64,000 bases of DNA, taken from Isochrysis galbana (Eukaryota; Haptophyta; Isochrysidales; Isochrysidaceae). The notes under the pieces are model-generated. The model saw nothing but the letters and a program-made list of their open reading frames with translations, searched no databases and was not told the origin of the DNA. The stretch covers positions 5,170,749 through 5,234,748 of the forward strand of contig CM030938.1 of the NCBI GenBank assembly GCA_018136815.1, in the 5' to 3' direction. The translations under genes were made by a program, and so were the position numbers. Within the stretch, counting starts at the first letter, position 1, and every line of letters starts with the position of its first letter. Below, one piece after another: positions 9,450 to 21,003 of this stretch.

Positions 9450-9577
9450 CCTTTTCCGGGGTTTGAGGCATGTACTAGGGTTAAAAACTTTCATAAACAA
9501 GAAGAAACTCTAACAAGTAGGTCGCGTCCCGAGACGAGACGGTCAGGTCAGCTGGTGAACTCTCTCTCTGTTGTGAG

Positions 9578-10754
9578 ATGGAGCTGCCAGCCGCATCGAT
9601 GCTCAGCCTCGTTGCTGCAAGTGCGTGCATGGTTGCCGGCAGCTACTGGCTCGGCCGGCGACACCGGGCGCGTCGTGCCTTCCTGCCCCGTGAGATCTCA
9701 GGGTGGAGAGTGCGCTCGGCGGGCCCAGCTGATGCTGCTCACATCCACCGGATGGTGAAGGAGCTAGCTGAGTTCGAGAAGATGGGCGATGGGGTCCTGC
9801 TCACCGTACGGGATTTCCGCGCTGATCTGGCTGCAGGGGCGTTCGAGTGCCTTCTTCTTGAGGTGCAGATGGCTGCACCGATGTGTTGCCTCTTGAGCTC
9901 CATTTTCCTGCCTTCGCCAGTATGCTGAAGCAATGGAGTCTGCCACGAGCAGGCGTATCTACCCATTGGTTTCGAGTTTAGCCCGAGGCTCACACCCCTT
10001 CCCTTACTGCGTATTTCTGACTGCATAACATTCACTTTGTGGACACACTGCAGGATATAAGGGCGCCTGGCAATCCAGTGGGCATGGCTGCATTCTTTGA
10101 AACATACTCCACATGGGAAGGGAAGTGCCTTTTTTTGGAGGATCTCTTCATCAGCGCATCAGCAAGGGGCAAGGTGAACGTTCCCAGTCGTAGAGTACCC
10201 CAATTTAATAGTTTCTTGCAACTTCCCTCTGCGACGAGATGCCATCCAACAGCCCACTCACTTGACCTGCATGATTGCTCTTAGGGAGCTGGAACGGCAT
10301 TGCTACGAGCTGTCGCTGCAGTTGCGAAAGAGCGACACGCAGCGAGGCTCCAATGGCAAGCGCTCGACTGGAACGATAGAGCGATTACCTTCTATCAGTC
10401 TTCGGCGGTGCGTAATACTCACACAAGGCTGTGGAGCCCAATCTCGCGCGCGACTCTTTAGATGCGCGTCATGTCTTTCCATGTGATCGGCGTCACACTC
10501 TTGTCTCACCATTCACATGAAGTCGCTCGAGCCCGCACTATCTGCGTCGTTGGGAACGTTTTGTCATTCATGCTTTCGTTCAATGGCCCCAGGCTGTTTG
10601 CCCGTGTGCTTCTCTGGAGTACATTCATCTCACCGGTATCTCCCGCCTCCTTCACCATGCGCAGGTAGGTGCACGCGAGCGTGTTGAGGACGATGGTGCC
10701 AAGTGGCTGAACTTCATCATGAAGCGCCCAGAAATAGCCGCGCTAGCTGTGTAG
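9578..10754 (+). CDS. Diamine (spermidine/spermine-type) N-acetyltransferase, GNAT family
   Basis: Enzymes of this family move acetyl from acetyl-CoA to an amine of a polyamine or thialysine. I read four exons, 9578-9862, 10054-10173, 10285-10407 and 10665-10754, all GT-AG and all in phase 0, giving 205 aa. Family hallmarks: the substrate-side helix HIHRMVKELAEFEKM; strand and loop GKCLFLEDLFISASARG; the acetyl-CoA loop RGKGAG at 133-138; and the C-terminal block LDWNDRAITFYQ with Y172, the position of the catalytic Tyr in SSAT. The family is usually about 170 aa. The extra length is an N-terminal hydrophobic stretch plus Arg-rich segment (residues 1-40) that suggests membrane anchoring or organelle targeting. 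Substrate cannot be read from sequence. Confidence 0.85.
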
Positions 10755-11450
10755 ACTCGTGACGGAAACTTCTGGGACGAAAATTTTCACAACTACGGGT
10801 GAGGGTTGGCCCGATCCAACCAACGCTAGGCTAGACTGGCAGGATGTGGCTAACACGACGACCTCAAGACACTTGTTTGTGCATGAAGCTTATTTATAGC
10901 CCTATGTTGAAGCAGCACACCAGAAAAGTAAAGACCTACGAAATCAAAAAAAAATTAATATTCTCACCGCACAAAAATAGCCCGGTCACTCACTCTTTTT
11001 ACTTTTTAACCACTATTTTCCACCTCTTCCTCTCCTGGGTGTCCGAGGATTCCGCAGAGCGCAGAGTCCCCCCCTACCTGCCCCGGCAACCGTCTCCCCC
11101 CCCAACGAACCCCCTCCCGCCCCACGAAAGGCAATGGCGTCGGTGAGTGACCCCCTCCCTCGCCCCGCGCGTGGCGGTCTATTTTGGGAGAGTGACACGG
11201 TCGCCCACGGGAGGGAATTAGAGAAATGAATAAGGGGCACATAACTATAAGAAACGCGGCGCTTTCGCGAAGGGCAATCGCCCGCGATCGGCTTAAAAAT
11301 GGCCTGGAGATAGTGGGCATGGTGAGCCCACACCTCTCGCGAGCAGTGTGGGGGGCCACTAGTAGGGGGCACGCGGGGTCTTGAGAGTGGCAAACGCACC
11401 CACACTGACCCATCCTCGCCCCACGCCCACGCAGTCTTTGAGGCCCTATC
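10755..11450. other. Intergenic region, no gene seen
   Basis: The stretch contains an AT-rich patch (10900-11020, with an A9 run) and C-rich runs near 11095-11160. No ORF here has convincing composition. The last part (11330-11450) may once have been upstream exon or intron sequence of the LRR remnant. Confidence 0.5.
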
Positions 11451-11790
11451 GCCCTATCCACGGGGGCTTTGCATAATCTCAAGAGTCTCAAGCTGTCTCA
11501 CAACCGCACTGGGGATGAAGGAATGAAGGCACTTGCCAAGGCACTATCTACGGGAGCCTTGAAGAATCTCGTTAATCTCAACCTTTGTGGCAACATGTTG
11601 GGTCCTGAAGGGATCAAGGTACTGGCTACATGCAAGGAGGGGGCATTGCACAGTCTCATCACGCTTGATCTTAGTGAAAACAACATTGGCGACAAGGGGC
11701 TGGCATTTGCAGAGCCCCTCTTCAACGGGACCCTGAGGAATCTCATGTTTGGCTTCAACCGGATTGGGGCTGTCCGAGCAGGAGCTCGAC
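11451..11790 (+). pseudogene. Leucine-rich-repeat protein remnant (ribonuclease-inhibitor type)
   Basis: About 113 codons encode nearly four 28-residue LRRs of the RI/NLR-like kind, with repeating L..L.LS.N.IGDEG..ALA cores such as LKSLKLSHN and LITLDLSENNIGDKG. There is no start codon upstream. On the right the repeat pattern breaks near 11765, where the next LRR continues only in another frame. G-rich low-complexity DNA follows. Such repeats are protein-interaction scaffolds and large families in algae. This piece is probably a fragment or an internal exon of a lost gene. Confidence 0.6.
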
Positions 11791-12689
11791 GGCTTGCACA
11801 TCGTCGCCCTCTCGTGCGCATGCGCCTACAAGTGGTGGTGTCATGCGAGGACCTTCCTCTCTTGCCAGGGAGAACGAGGCGAAGGAGGGGGCTGGGGCGC
11901 TGGGCGGATAGAGGGGCTGGGGCGCTGGGCGGATGGGGGACGGCTCGGCGGCTGGGGAGGGGGGGGGGGGGGCGGGGAGGCGAGGGGTTGGGGGAGCTCG
12001 GCGGGGGCGGAGGGGGGGGGACTCGGCGGCGGGGGAAGGGGGTCGAGAATAATCATACCGTCAGGGGGCCCAACTTTTCACAAGCAGTGTGACCTTTTCA
12101 CAGGAGGCGCCTGTCAAAAGCCCAGTGAAGTATAATAACTCATGTATTCCCCGCCCCATCCTCCACACTCACAATGGGGACGGTAGAAGTCCCGCGCCTT
12201 TGGCGCGGAGGAGGGGGGGGGGTATTAGAAGTCACAAGTGTCAGAGCGGGGACGGTAGAAGTCCCGCACCTTCAAGGGGGGGGGGGCAAAGGAGAGGTGG
12301 GGAGCGGCGGCGCGCTCCATGGCAACCAACTATAAATTTAGTTTTGGTCACCAGGCAGGATTCAACTATCGTTAAAGCGATAGGGTCATGGAGCGCGCGC
12401 CGCTCCCCTCCCGATCTCGGCCGGCAGTCCAGGAGTGCACGGGGGGATTCGCTAGATGTGGACGATGGCGGGGGAGGGCAAAGGGCGAGGGGAGTGGGCG
12501 AGTGTAGAACGCTTGCGTAAAAGTAGTAGGTCCAAAGTCGCGCGCGCGGTGAGCACATTGTGGAGTTTATTCATTAGTAGCTAGGAGTTTACTTATTGGT
12601 AGTTAGGACACCAGCGCGAACCTCGGATCCCCGTCGGCTACCGTTGAAATTGATTGTGGTAGCAGCAGCATGAATCAATATGCATTTCC
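11791..12689. other. G-rich low-complexity DNA and dispersed repeat pieces
   Basis: 11870-12050 is dominated by runs of G. 12300-12430 carries a member of the dispersed palindromic family (TATCGTTAAAGCGATAGGG followed by TCATGGAGCGCGCGCCGC), also seen near 32010, 49850, 52920 and 56000. 12460-12570 resembles the tail of the same family. Open frames across the G runs (for example 11749-12135) are composition artefacts. Confidence 0.6.
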
Positions 12690-15603
12690 CTAAGATTTCC
12701 GTCGGCTATCTTTGAAAGCCCTCACGACGCCAATGGCTGTGCCGATGTCCTCTCGCACGCCATCCTTGACGCCCTCTCCAATCATTCGTGCCGCCTCCTT
12801 CGCTTCTCGCATGCGTGCGCCTAGCATGGCACCGAATCGTCCAGTGCTTGTGCCGCCTACGTTTCCATTGCCCGGAGCAAATCCGTTTTGCAAAAATCTA
12901 CGATCGCCACTTCCGGCACCACTCAGTGTTGTACGGGTTGCTCGTGGATGCAAATCTGAGAGCAGTGAGGCCGACTCGGGCTCCTCGTCACAAAACCCTT
13001 GAACTGCGGATTTCGTATGGTGTGGCGAACCCCAAGACATGTCTGTCATCAATCGGTCCATGGAAGGCATCCCATCGCTACTCTCGGACAAATCCGTTGG
13101 AGTGGCACGCGCAGGGGTGGAGGCGGGTGGAGGCGAGGTGGGCAGCGCGACAGCTGGTGCTGTGAGTGGCGCGGCAGCGAGTGGTTGTGGTGTAAAGGCA
13201 TCAAGAGAGGCGAAAAAGTCCGGATCCGTGCTTGAGGCTAACGTCTGACCTTGCTGCAGAGCGGTGACCACGGGAGCAGAGCATGGAGTGGGTACTCCTG
13301 TTGATGGAGGGCCTGCAAAGCTCGAGCCAAAGTCATCACCGAATCCCGCCGCAAAGCTTGAACTAAAATCCGGGCCACGCGGGGGACTGCCTTGGTCGAG
13401 AATCCCAGTGCGATCCAATGTGCCACCAGAGGCTGATCCTAGGAGGCTGAAGGCGTCGATTGTTGCAGCATGCGACGTCTCCACCACCGGACGAGGCACG
13501 GGAAAAGGGGAGAAGGCAGCTTCACCCAAGCCGGTGCTTTGCGCCGTCGTGTGAGAATCGCCCGGATAAGTTGCAATCGTGCTCCTGGACGATGCTGTTA
13601 GCGGCTGCATTGGCGAGCTGTGCACGGACTGCGCGTTGTTGTGCTGTATGCTCGACTGTTGTTGCATGAGCTTGGTTTGGGAACAAGGGGCGCCCGCTGT
13701 GCTGCTAGCGGCAAGGCTCACACACGTGCTGACGGGCGTGGCTGCCCCCATGCTGGGTGCCGAAATATTGCCGGCAGCTGGGGCCGCCACCATCTGGGCG
13801 CAAGTATGCCCGGTTGCGGACGTTCGAGCAATATGCTGAGTATGGAATGCGCCACTACCAAGTGGGGGTGCGACATCGGAATCCCGTGGTGCACCATTAC
13901 ACAACTGTGGCAGCCCGGACGAAGCTATCGCATTCGCATCTGCGGCGTACACCAAACCAGAACTCGAGCGACAAGCAAGAGCAGCTGCCGAGCGCGCAGC
14001 GGCAAGTTCCTTCCGGAGGCGTTCCATCTCTTGTTTAGCAGATAAAAGCTCCTTCTTGGCCCTCGAGAGCTCGGTGACGCCGCTAGAGCGCAACTCCTCT
14101 CGCTCTCGTTTGACCTCATTGAGCTCACTCCTTGTGCTCAGGAGCTCATGCTTCGCCTGGAGAAGCGCCTCCTTCTCCGCAGACAGCTCGTCGCGCACTC
14201 CGACCAGTTGACTGCCCAAGGATCGAAGAGCATTGTTTCGGGAAGTGAGCTCCTCCTTGAGCGCGTCACGCTCTCCAGCATGTGTCTCCGACTTCTCCCG
14301 AGCTTCCGCTGCTGCATTGCGCCAATCGGCAGCCTCACTCTTGGCTGCAGCCAGGTCGGCTCGCACAGCGGCAAGCGTGGCAGTAGACTCGGCAGCGCTC
14401 GAGGACATAATTTCTGCGTGGGCGAGTTGTTCCCGTAGCTCATCTACGGTCTTAGCCAAGGGGGCAAGGCCGGGGGAGGGGGGTCATATACATATGGATT
14501 GTGCATGGATCATAACAAATGCACCCTGTCACGGCCCGTGTATTGCAGCAAATGTCCTGTGCTGCGTAGGAGCATGAGCGTAACGTCAGCCATCTCGGTG
14601 CGATGTTCACTACCTGCTGCAATACGGTTTCTCGCTCATTCGCTTCCGCGAGTTGGCGCGAGATGGACTCAAGAGTTGCGTCGCGAGAAGAATTCTCCTC
14701 GTTGGCACGGACCAGTCTGCGCAGTTTCCAGCGAGGGAAGTCCGAGGGGTCAGAGGACAGCTTTCGATCTAGACGGCAATTGCGTCGCATACTTGAGAGA
14801 GTGGTGCGAGCGGGACGACGGGCACTCACGCTCGTGCCGCTGCGGCTTGGTCCTCCTCAAGCACCTCTAATCGTTTTCTAGCCTGTGCAAGCTCGGCCTC
14901 CCTCGGAGCTTGAGCCGCTTCGGCAGCCTCGAGAGCCATCTCAGCCTTGCGCCTGGCCATTCTTTCGGCTTCAAGAACTGCAACTGCCTCGCTGGCAGCG
15001 CTTTCGGCGCTCTCACGCTCAGCTGCCGCCGATAAATGCAAAGCCTCGAGCTGGGCGGTAAGCTTCGCCTCAGAATCCTGTGCTGCCTCCCGCACGGATG
15101 CCAAATGATCCTCCAGGCGCTTAGCCGCTTGCGCTGCTGCGCTTGAGTCTTCGGCGGCCTTAGCTTCTGCCGCAGCAAGCAATTCCAAGGCTTCAGCTGC
15201 CCGCTGCCTCGCCGCGGCAATCTCTGGGTCTGGGTCTGTCTGCACCCCTGCCTCAGTCAGCAACTCACGCGCTGCCGTGGCACGTGCGATCTCCTTCTCC
15301 AGCTGCTTGTTGCGCTTGCTCACGACCTGCGCAAGCAATCAAAACGGGGTACATCGAGCTGGTGAGCAACCAGCCGCCAACGCCACGTGCGTCCCGGGAG
15401 CCTGCCGTCTGCGACTGGGCTGCGCTCGCTCGCTATGCGCCGTTTTGGCCCCTCACATCGATCTTCTTGGTGAGGGCGAGGGCGAGCTCGCGCTGCGAGG
15501 CAGCCTCGGCATGTACTGCGGCTAGCTCGGCCGACTTGTGCTCCAGCTGGCTGAGCATCGATTCGAGGTTCGCCTGCATCATGCGCAACCGGTCATCAGT
15601 CAT
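12690..15603 (-). CDS. Long coiled-coil protein, function unknown
   Basis: I read four exons on the minus strand: 15603-15457, 15326-14830, 14716-14614 and 14450-12690. The junctions fit in phase and give 835 aa. The first three exons and the start of the fourth (about 1-420) are almost unbroken heptad-rich coiled coil, high in Ala, Glu, Lys and Arg, with no Pro. Then comes about 360 residues of Ser/Thr/Pro/Ala-rich, probably disordered sequence. The last 50 residues are different again: a Gly/Ala/Arg-rich amphipathic segment (MLGARMREAKEAARMIGEG) ending FKDSRRKS. The architecture resembles golgins and other tethers, but I recognise no family. The start is the first ATG of exon 1; introns are 130, 113 and 163 nt. 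Confidence 0.75.
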
Positions 15604-17038
15604 CGGCGCCCGCCGCGCCGCGCCCGCACCCGCGCCTCTCTCCCGCTCACACGCAGACGACTACTATTCTATTCAGGGGGCTTGTTTCCTTGCTAATAGT
15701 CATAGTTTGGTTGTGGGTGCCCAGTGCCCAAGTGCACAAGGTCGTTGGTTTTTGCGTTTTGAAGGTGGTACTCCTAGGCGGGGGTGGCCGCGGGAGGGGG
15801 GGGCGGGGGAGGAGGGGAGAGGAGGGGGGGGCTCTCCCGCCAGAGCCGACGCAGCATGGTTGGATGATAAGCAGGAGAAAACACATGAAAAAACGAGGAA
15901 ACTGAGATGGGGGAATGCGGCTGTGTGGAAGCTGTCCACCTAAATCTTATGAACGGACGAAACGCTTAGTGAAGACCAGTAGCGCGCGGTAGCGCGCGGG
16001 CGGCGGCGCAGCCAGTGCCAGTACGGCCTCCATGCTCCATGCTGCTGGAGCCCGACTGCAGCATGCTGTATGCACAGGATGGCGGCCCACACACCACACG
16101 GACCTCGGCCACCGGCGCCCCCGCCCCAATCGGCGAAGTCGCCCCCCCAATATTCGTAGGGCAACAGGTGTTGGTGGCGAAGCGTCTGGTTTAGCAGAGC
16201 CGCGCACGACGGTTGTGCTGTGCCTGCTGTGCCAGCACAAGGAGCCTGAGGTGCAGGAGAGTGCACAGAAGGTGGGTCATGTTGCCGTGTGCACCCCCAC
16301 TTCTTTTCGCGCTAGAGTACTTCCCCCCCCCCCCCTTCCCCCCCTTCGCGCGGCCACCCGCCTACCACCTGAAGCAACGTCGTCTTGTTCCTCAGCTTTT
16401 TATCCAGATCATCGAGTCCAACGGAGTTTCCGAGTCCATAGCCCTTGAGATTTCACGCGTCAATTCAAGTCCACGCGCCTGAGCCAACCCCCAGCCGCAT
16501 GCCTGCCACAAGCCCCTACAAGCCTCCTTTCGCTTTCGCATGTGCGTCGTTTGCGGTTTGCAATTACAATGCGCAATGTCAATGTCCGTGCTCACCTCCA
16601 ACATGGGGACCGAGCCCGTACCTACAACATTTTTGCCGCCCCAAACGTCAAACGTCAGGTTCCCGACTCGTCTTTTGACGTTGTGAGGCAGGGAGAACGG
16701 AGAACACCTGCCGCCAATGCTCAACCAGAGCATCGGCGGCAGGTGTTCTCTCTATGTTTTCGTCGGCTCCTCGGCTTTTGCACGTGCATCATACATAGGG
16801 CTGGTAGCCATCTAAATCTAAATCTAGAAATGTAATTTAAGCTAGCGTGCAGCGTGCTCCGCGACGGCGCGACGCGCGCGGCCGATCAGTACTGTGGAAT
16901 TGATAGCCTTTTGTTTGACGTCTAAAGGGAGAATTTGAATTTGTCTCCGCACGGAGCTGTGGCACCGCAGCTGTGGGAGGAGGCAAAGAGCACTCTTTTA
17001 TCAGCTGGTGGCTGATTTGAAGAGCCGCGCGCCGCGCC
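15604..17038. other. Intergenic region with a strong hairpin
   Basis: The region contains G-rich (15780-15830) and C-rich (16320-16345) low-complexity DNA, the short inverted repeat described separately at 16700-16750, and repeated CGTCAAACGTCAGG-like units near 16645-16680. No ORF has gene-like composition. Part of it must be the shared upstream region of the divergent genes starting at 15603 (minus) and 17039 (plus). Confidence 0.5.
16700..16750. repeat. Near-perfect hairpin, 23-bp stem, 5-nt loop
   Basis: The left arm begins GAGAACACCTGCCGCC (16700-16722), the loop is AACCA (16723-16727) and the right arm ends GGCGGCAGGTGTTCTC (16728-16750). Arms pair at 22 of 23 positions. It lies about 290 nt upstream of the gene at 17039. 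It could be a small-RNA precursor, a cruciform or a tiny MITE. Confidence 0.85.
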
Positions 17039-19288
17039 ATGGATGCCGCAAAACGTGCTGAGATCGTCCACCTTCTTGAGAACTGGGACGTGCTCGACGC
17101 CAAGCAGCGGCGTCTCTACGGGGGGGGGCAACCACAACTATGGGAAGAGCAAGTACGAGCTCGCGCCCACGCTGCACGCTGCCCAACAAGCCAGAAGCCA
17201 GCAACTCTCCTCTCTAAGAACACTGGCAAGCGCGTCGTGCGTGATGTACGAGGAAGCGTTCGATGCAGTGAAGGTGGTCCACGAGAAAAGTGAGTGCGGC
17301 TCCCCCCACCCGCCTCCCCCGCCCCTCACACCTGACGCCCTCCTCCTTGCCGGCGCTGGGTAGAGTTGCATGCCAAGGATGTGCAGCTGTACAAGGCCGC
17401 GGCAGAAGTGTACTCGGATGTACAACAAAACATGTCCGGGGTCAAACAACCCGGATCCCCTTGAGTCGAGGGGGCGGCGGCGGCGGCGACGACGAGAACC
17501 CACGCACGAGCCGCCCGCCGCTGCGCCACTTGGTGCCGAGCTGCGGCGGCGAGCGAGGTGCTGCTGGTAGGCCCGGCCGTCAAGCACATCGACCAGTCTC
17601 CTCGCGCGCACAGAGGCGCAGCCGGGATGCGCCTCCAGCGAGAGGTGCGGCAACTCAGCCCTCAGAGCCCAGCGCTCTCCGCCAGTCGAGCGATGCGTGC
17701 CTTGCGACTCAGGTGAGCTTGGAGGACCTGGAAGGTGCCGCCACGAGCGTACTCGGCCTCGTGGGCAGCACCGGCTCGCTGGTACTCCACACATGGCAGA
17801 GCAATCAGGCGGCCTGTCTTGCAGCGGGCGGCGCAATTGGCCTCATCTATGGCGGACCTTTCGCATTCACATTCCTCTTTGCGCGCGCTCTCACGGCATC
17901 GGGATTACCACCAGTCAAAGCAGCCTTTCTTCGGCTCCACGCTGCCTATGGAAAGGCAAAGGCGCTTCCGGCTAGGGAGACTGAATCCCGGACGAGGCGT
18001 GTTCAATCGCTGCGGGATGAACTCAAGGCTGTCCAGGTGCATGCTTCTGCTCATGTTGCGCACATTCTAGTGACAAGCAGTTGCTTCCCAAGGCCACCAC
18101 CCGGTTGCGTCTCATGCAAAGTCGGAATAGAGCAGATACTAGCTCGCTCTAGTCATGCGCACCCTTTTCAAACACTCGACGCATGGTATGGGCGCACATA
18201 AAACACGGTGTTGGGCATCCCATCCTCAAGACATCTCATGGGAGTAAAACTTCGCCCCACGATTTGTCTTACAGGCTGAGTGCGAGCGCGTGGAAAAGCA
18301 ATTGGCCGCCGCGCGCTACAGCGTGAGCAAGCTGCATGGCCAATTAGCGAACAATCACCAGAGCTCGTTCGATGTGCCCTCTATCACCACCAGCCGGTGC
18401 ATTTCTCTTGAGGCACACCGGACGGTGTTGCTCGACCGAATGCGCGATCTACAGGTGGAACTGAGCTCAGTACCGCCGTCGCGGCGCGCAGCTCCGGTGC
18501 TCGCAGCAGCCATCATCAATGACCCCTTCGCGCCTCGTGACCTTGTTCTAGCCGTCTGCGCCGCAACTTCAGCCGCTCTGAGCGCTGCCACTGCTAATGC
18601 AGCAAGAGCGCTTTCCTTGGGCGCATCCGTTGGAGAACGGATTTCAGGGCTGGTCGACTGCGTCATCGGTCAGACCAAGGTGAGCCCAAGCGCTTTTGCC
18701 GACTGAAAATATTCTAGGTCTTGATCCAAGAGTACCCTCGCGCCAGTGATCAACGCATTGACCAAGGCCATGCATCCTGCTCAGATGCTCGCTCACCGCT
18801 TGACGAAAGGCGGGTCAGCAGAGTGCGCTGCACTTGGTCAACTTGCACCCACCATCGCCGAGCGCCTCGTCATTTGGCTTGCTGGCCGTGCCATTGGCTG
18901 CTGGATGGCGCTGCGTCTCCAGTCGCTCTCTATGCAGCTGCATGTCGCACTACTTTCCTCACAGGCGCTTGTCGCCGGCATCAATGCCATGCCGCAACGA
19001 GTTAGAGGCAGCGGTGCGGGCAGCAGCGATGATTCTCAATCACCCTCCGGAGATGCTACGTCTCGTGCACTCGTTCCACGCCGTGCAGCGTGGGCTCCAC
19101 GTCGAGAAGCGGTAGTCTGGGCGATCGCAATCATAGGCCTACAAATAGGCGCTACATCCTCACCGCCACTGCCCATTCGCCTATTGCTTTTACCCGTGTA
19201 CATTTGTGAAGCTGCCCTACGTGCCATGGCAGCACATAGCACGAAGGGAGAGCTCACCGAAGCCTTAGAGAAGCGCAAATTGCGCTAA
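17039..19288 (+). CDS. Multi-exon gene of unknown function with a hydrophobic middle
   Basis: Five coding blocks are visible. Block A is 17039-17289, starting MDAAKRAEIVHLLENWDVL. Block B begins 17364 (LHAKDVQLYKAAAEVYSDVQ). Block C ends 18036, with a likely membrane segment CLAAGGAIGLIYGGPFAFTF. Block D is 18275-18679, coiled-coil then Ala-rich. Block E is 18731-19288, with further hydrophobic helices, ending LEKRKLR. D and E join cleanly: donor GTGAGC, acceptor after ATCCAAG, 51-nt intron, phase 0. C to D is also phase 0. Two spots are unresolved. A run of nine Gs at 17120 puts the start and the rest of block A in different frames, and the B-C join is unclear. Either a homopolymer sequencing error or a real break is possible. 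I recognise no family; a membrane protein is likely. Confidence 0.6.
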
Positions 19289-21003
19289 TTAGATTGCAAA
19301 GAGGAGAAGATGCTACCGTGAGCACTTTCGACGTCCTACACTCATGTTAAGAACAACAAAGGACATGAGTGAAGGTTAAAATGCCGAGCCGATGGCCCGC
19401 GGCCGCGTTGAAAATGCATGGCGAGTTGATGCCGACCATCGCTGAGTGACTCAATTGCCTACTGCTATTATCGGGAGTTGTTGTGGGTAGGGGGAGAGCC
19501 ACCCCAAGGCTTTTACCCCTAGAGAGGCGCTCCCTCGTAAGAACCCCTCTTCATAATCTCCCGTCGAGGATCCGCCCCCCTCTCTTTTCACCTTTCGTTC
19601 TCTTATGCGCGTCTCCCACACCCACTCCGTTTCCTTTCGTATCCTCCCTGTTCTCTTTCCCCCTTTTCCCCTTCCTTGTTGTGAGTTTCCCGCCTTTTGT
19701 TCCGTCTCCGGCCCCTCGTCTCTCGCCATGAGCGCCCCCTGGCCTACCTCTGCAGCTACCCCCTGTGTGTCCATGGTCGCGAGCGCCGTGCCGCTCGCCA
19801 CCACACCGCCCTAAAGGGTGCCTCCAGCCCTCATCTCACCCCGCCGATGTGAGTGTATGCTCCTCCATGCGCTTCAGCATTCCTCTTACACTACCGCCAC
19901 AACCATCTGCCCACAACATCGTAGCGGAGGCTGCGCCGATCGCGCCGCCCCTCTCCTCTCGGCGCACCTGTCGCATTCATCCTAGATGATGCCGGATTCT
20001 TCAGATGTTTTTTTTTCATGCTCTTATCTAGGGGCTAAGGGGAGCAAGGGCGCGTCTGACGCAGCACATCTTGGACCCGGTTGCGGACGTCAAGCCTGAC
20101 ATCAGTGACGTCAAACAGGTATCAGGGCTAGTCGGACCTGACGGTGATGTGGGATGTCGCGCATCTTTCATATTTCACGTATTTACTGCATATTTGGGCG
20201 TTGGGATTAGGAATACTATTAGTAGTTAAAAGTTAAAAGCCCTGTTTGACCGCTCTACCACTACCATAGTGGGCGAGGAGTGGAGAGAGGGGAGGTGCTC
20301 GTGCCCTCCCACGGGAGAACCTATTAAAAACTTAGTTGCTGTAAGCATATTATGTGGTTTTGACCCACTCTCTTCCCCACAGACTCGCCTGACTCCCTCG
20401 CTCTCGCCTGCCAGCCCATCTAGAGTCTAGAGTGCGTGATTTTATGCTTTATGCAAGAATCGCCCTCCTCCCGATTTTTTTCTAAATCTAAAATTTCCCG
20501 ACTTTTGCCAAGGGGGCTAAGTACTCCTAAGGGGGGAAGATTAGAGAAAACTCGAGGTTGTGTCATCAGCGGCCAGCGGCGACCTGTTTGTTCCCATGGA
20601 TGGCAAGAGCGCCGAGGAGGGCGGCCACCGGAGGCTCCGATGAATCACGTCGCCAGCGGAGATTCCCTTCCCCCGCCATCCGAGGACGCTTTCATCAGGA
20701 ATTACGGAATCTGCGCGGAAGGTTCCGCAGCTCTGGCGCGGGGGGGTTGGCGCCCCAAACCGTCGACCCCCCGCGGCGGCCGTGCTGGCACCAGTGCGGC
20801 GGCACCTCTCTCGATTCTTCTCTTCTGGAGGCCCATCACTCACAGAATTCTATATGCTACTACGCCTCTGCGCGGGCGCCGCTACCATGGCTGTTGAAGA
20901 GAAAAAGCTCAGGGAAACAAGGGAAACAACGAACGAATGACGACTCTTTCATCGGCGAACGAGTGATGCCCGGACTCGCCGCTCGCTGCTGACAGACTTT
21001 GAG
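19289..21003. other. Intergenic region, no gene seen
   Basis: This is pyrimidine-rich from 19560 to 19720. 20080-20120 has two GACGTCA palindromic cores. 20270-20340 contains a diverged member of the GCTCGTGCCC...AACTTAGTT palindromic family. ORFs at 20436-20992 overlap in several frames and none stands out. Upstream control of the gene at 21004 probably lies at the right end. Confidence 0.45.

Noticed and set aside
9403-9480. A tRNA gene on the minus strand
   Set aside because: Only the T-arm-like box is present; no A box, anticodon arm or acceptor stem could be folded.
11749-12135. Gly/Trp-rich ORFs across the G-rich region
   Set aside because: Low-complexity translation of G runs in every frame; no protein signal.
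15647-15943. Small ORFs on both strands upstream of the coiled-coil gene
   Set aside because: Short, overlapping and driven by G/C-rich low-complexity DNA.
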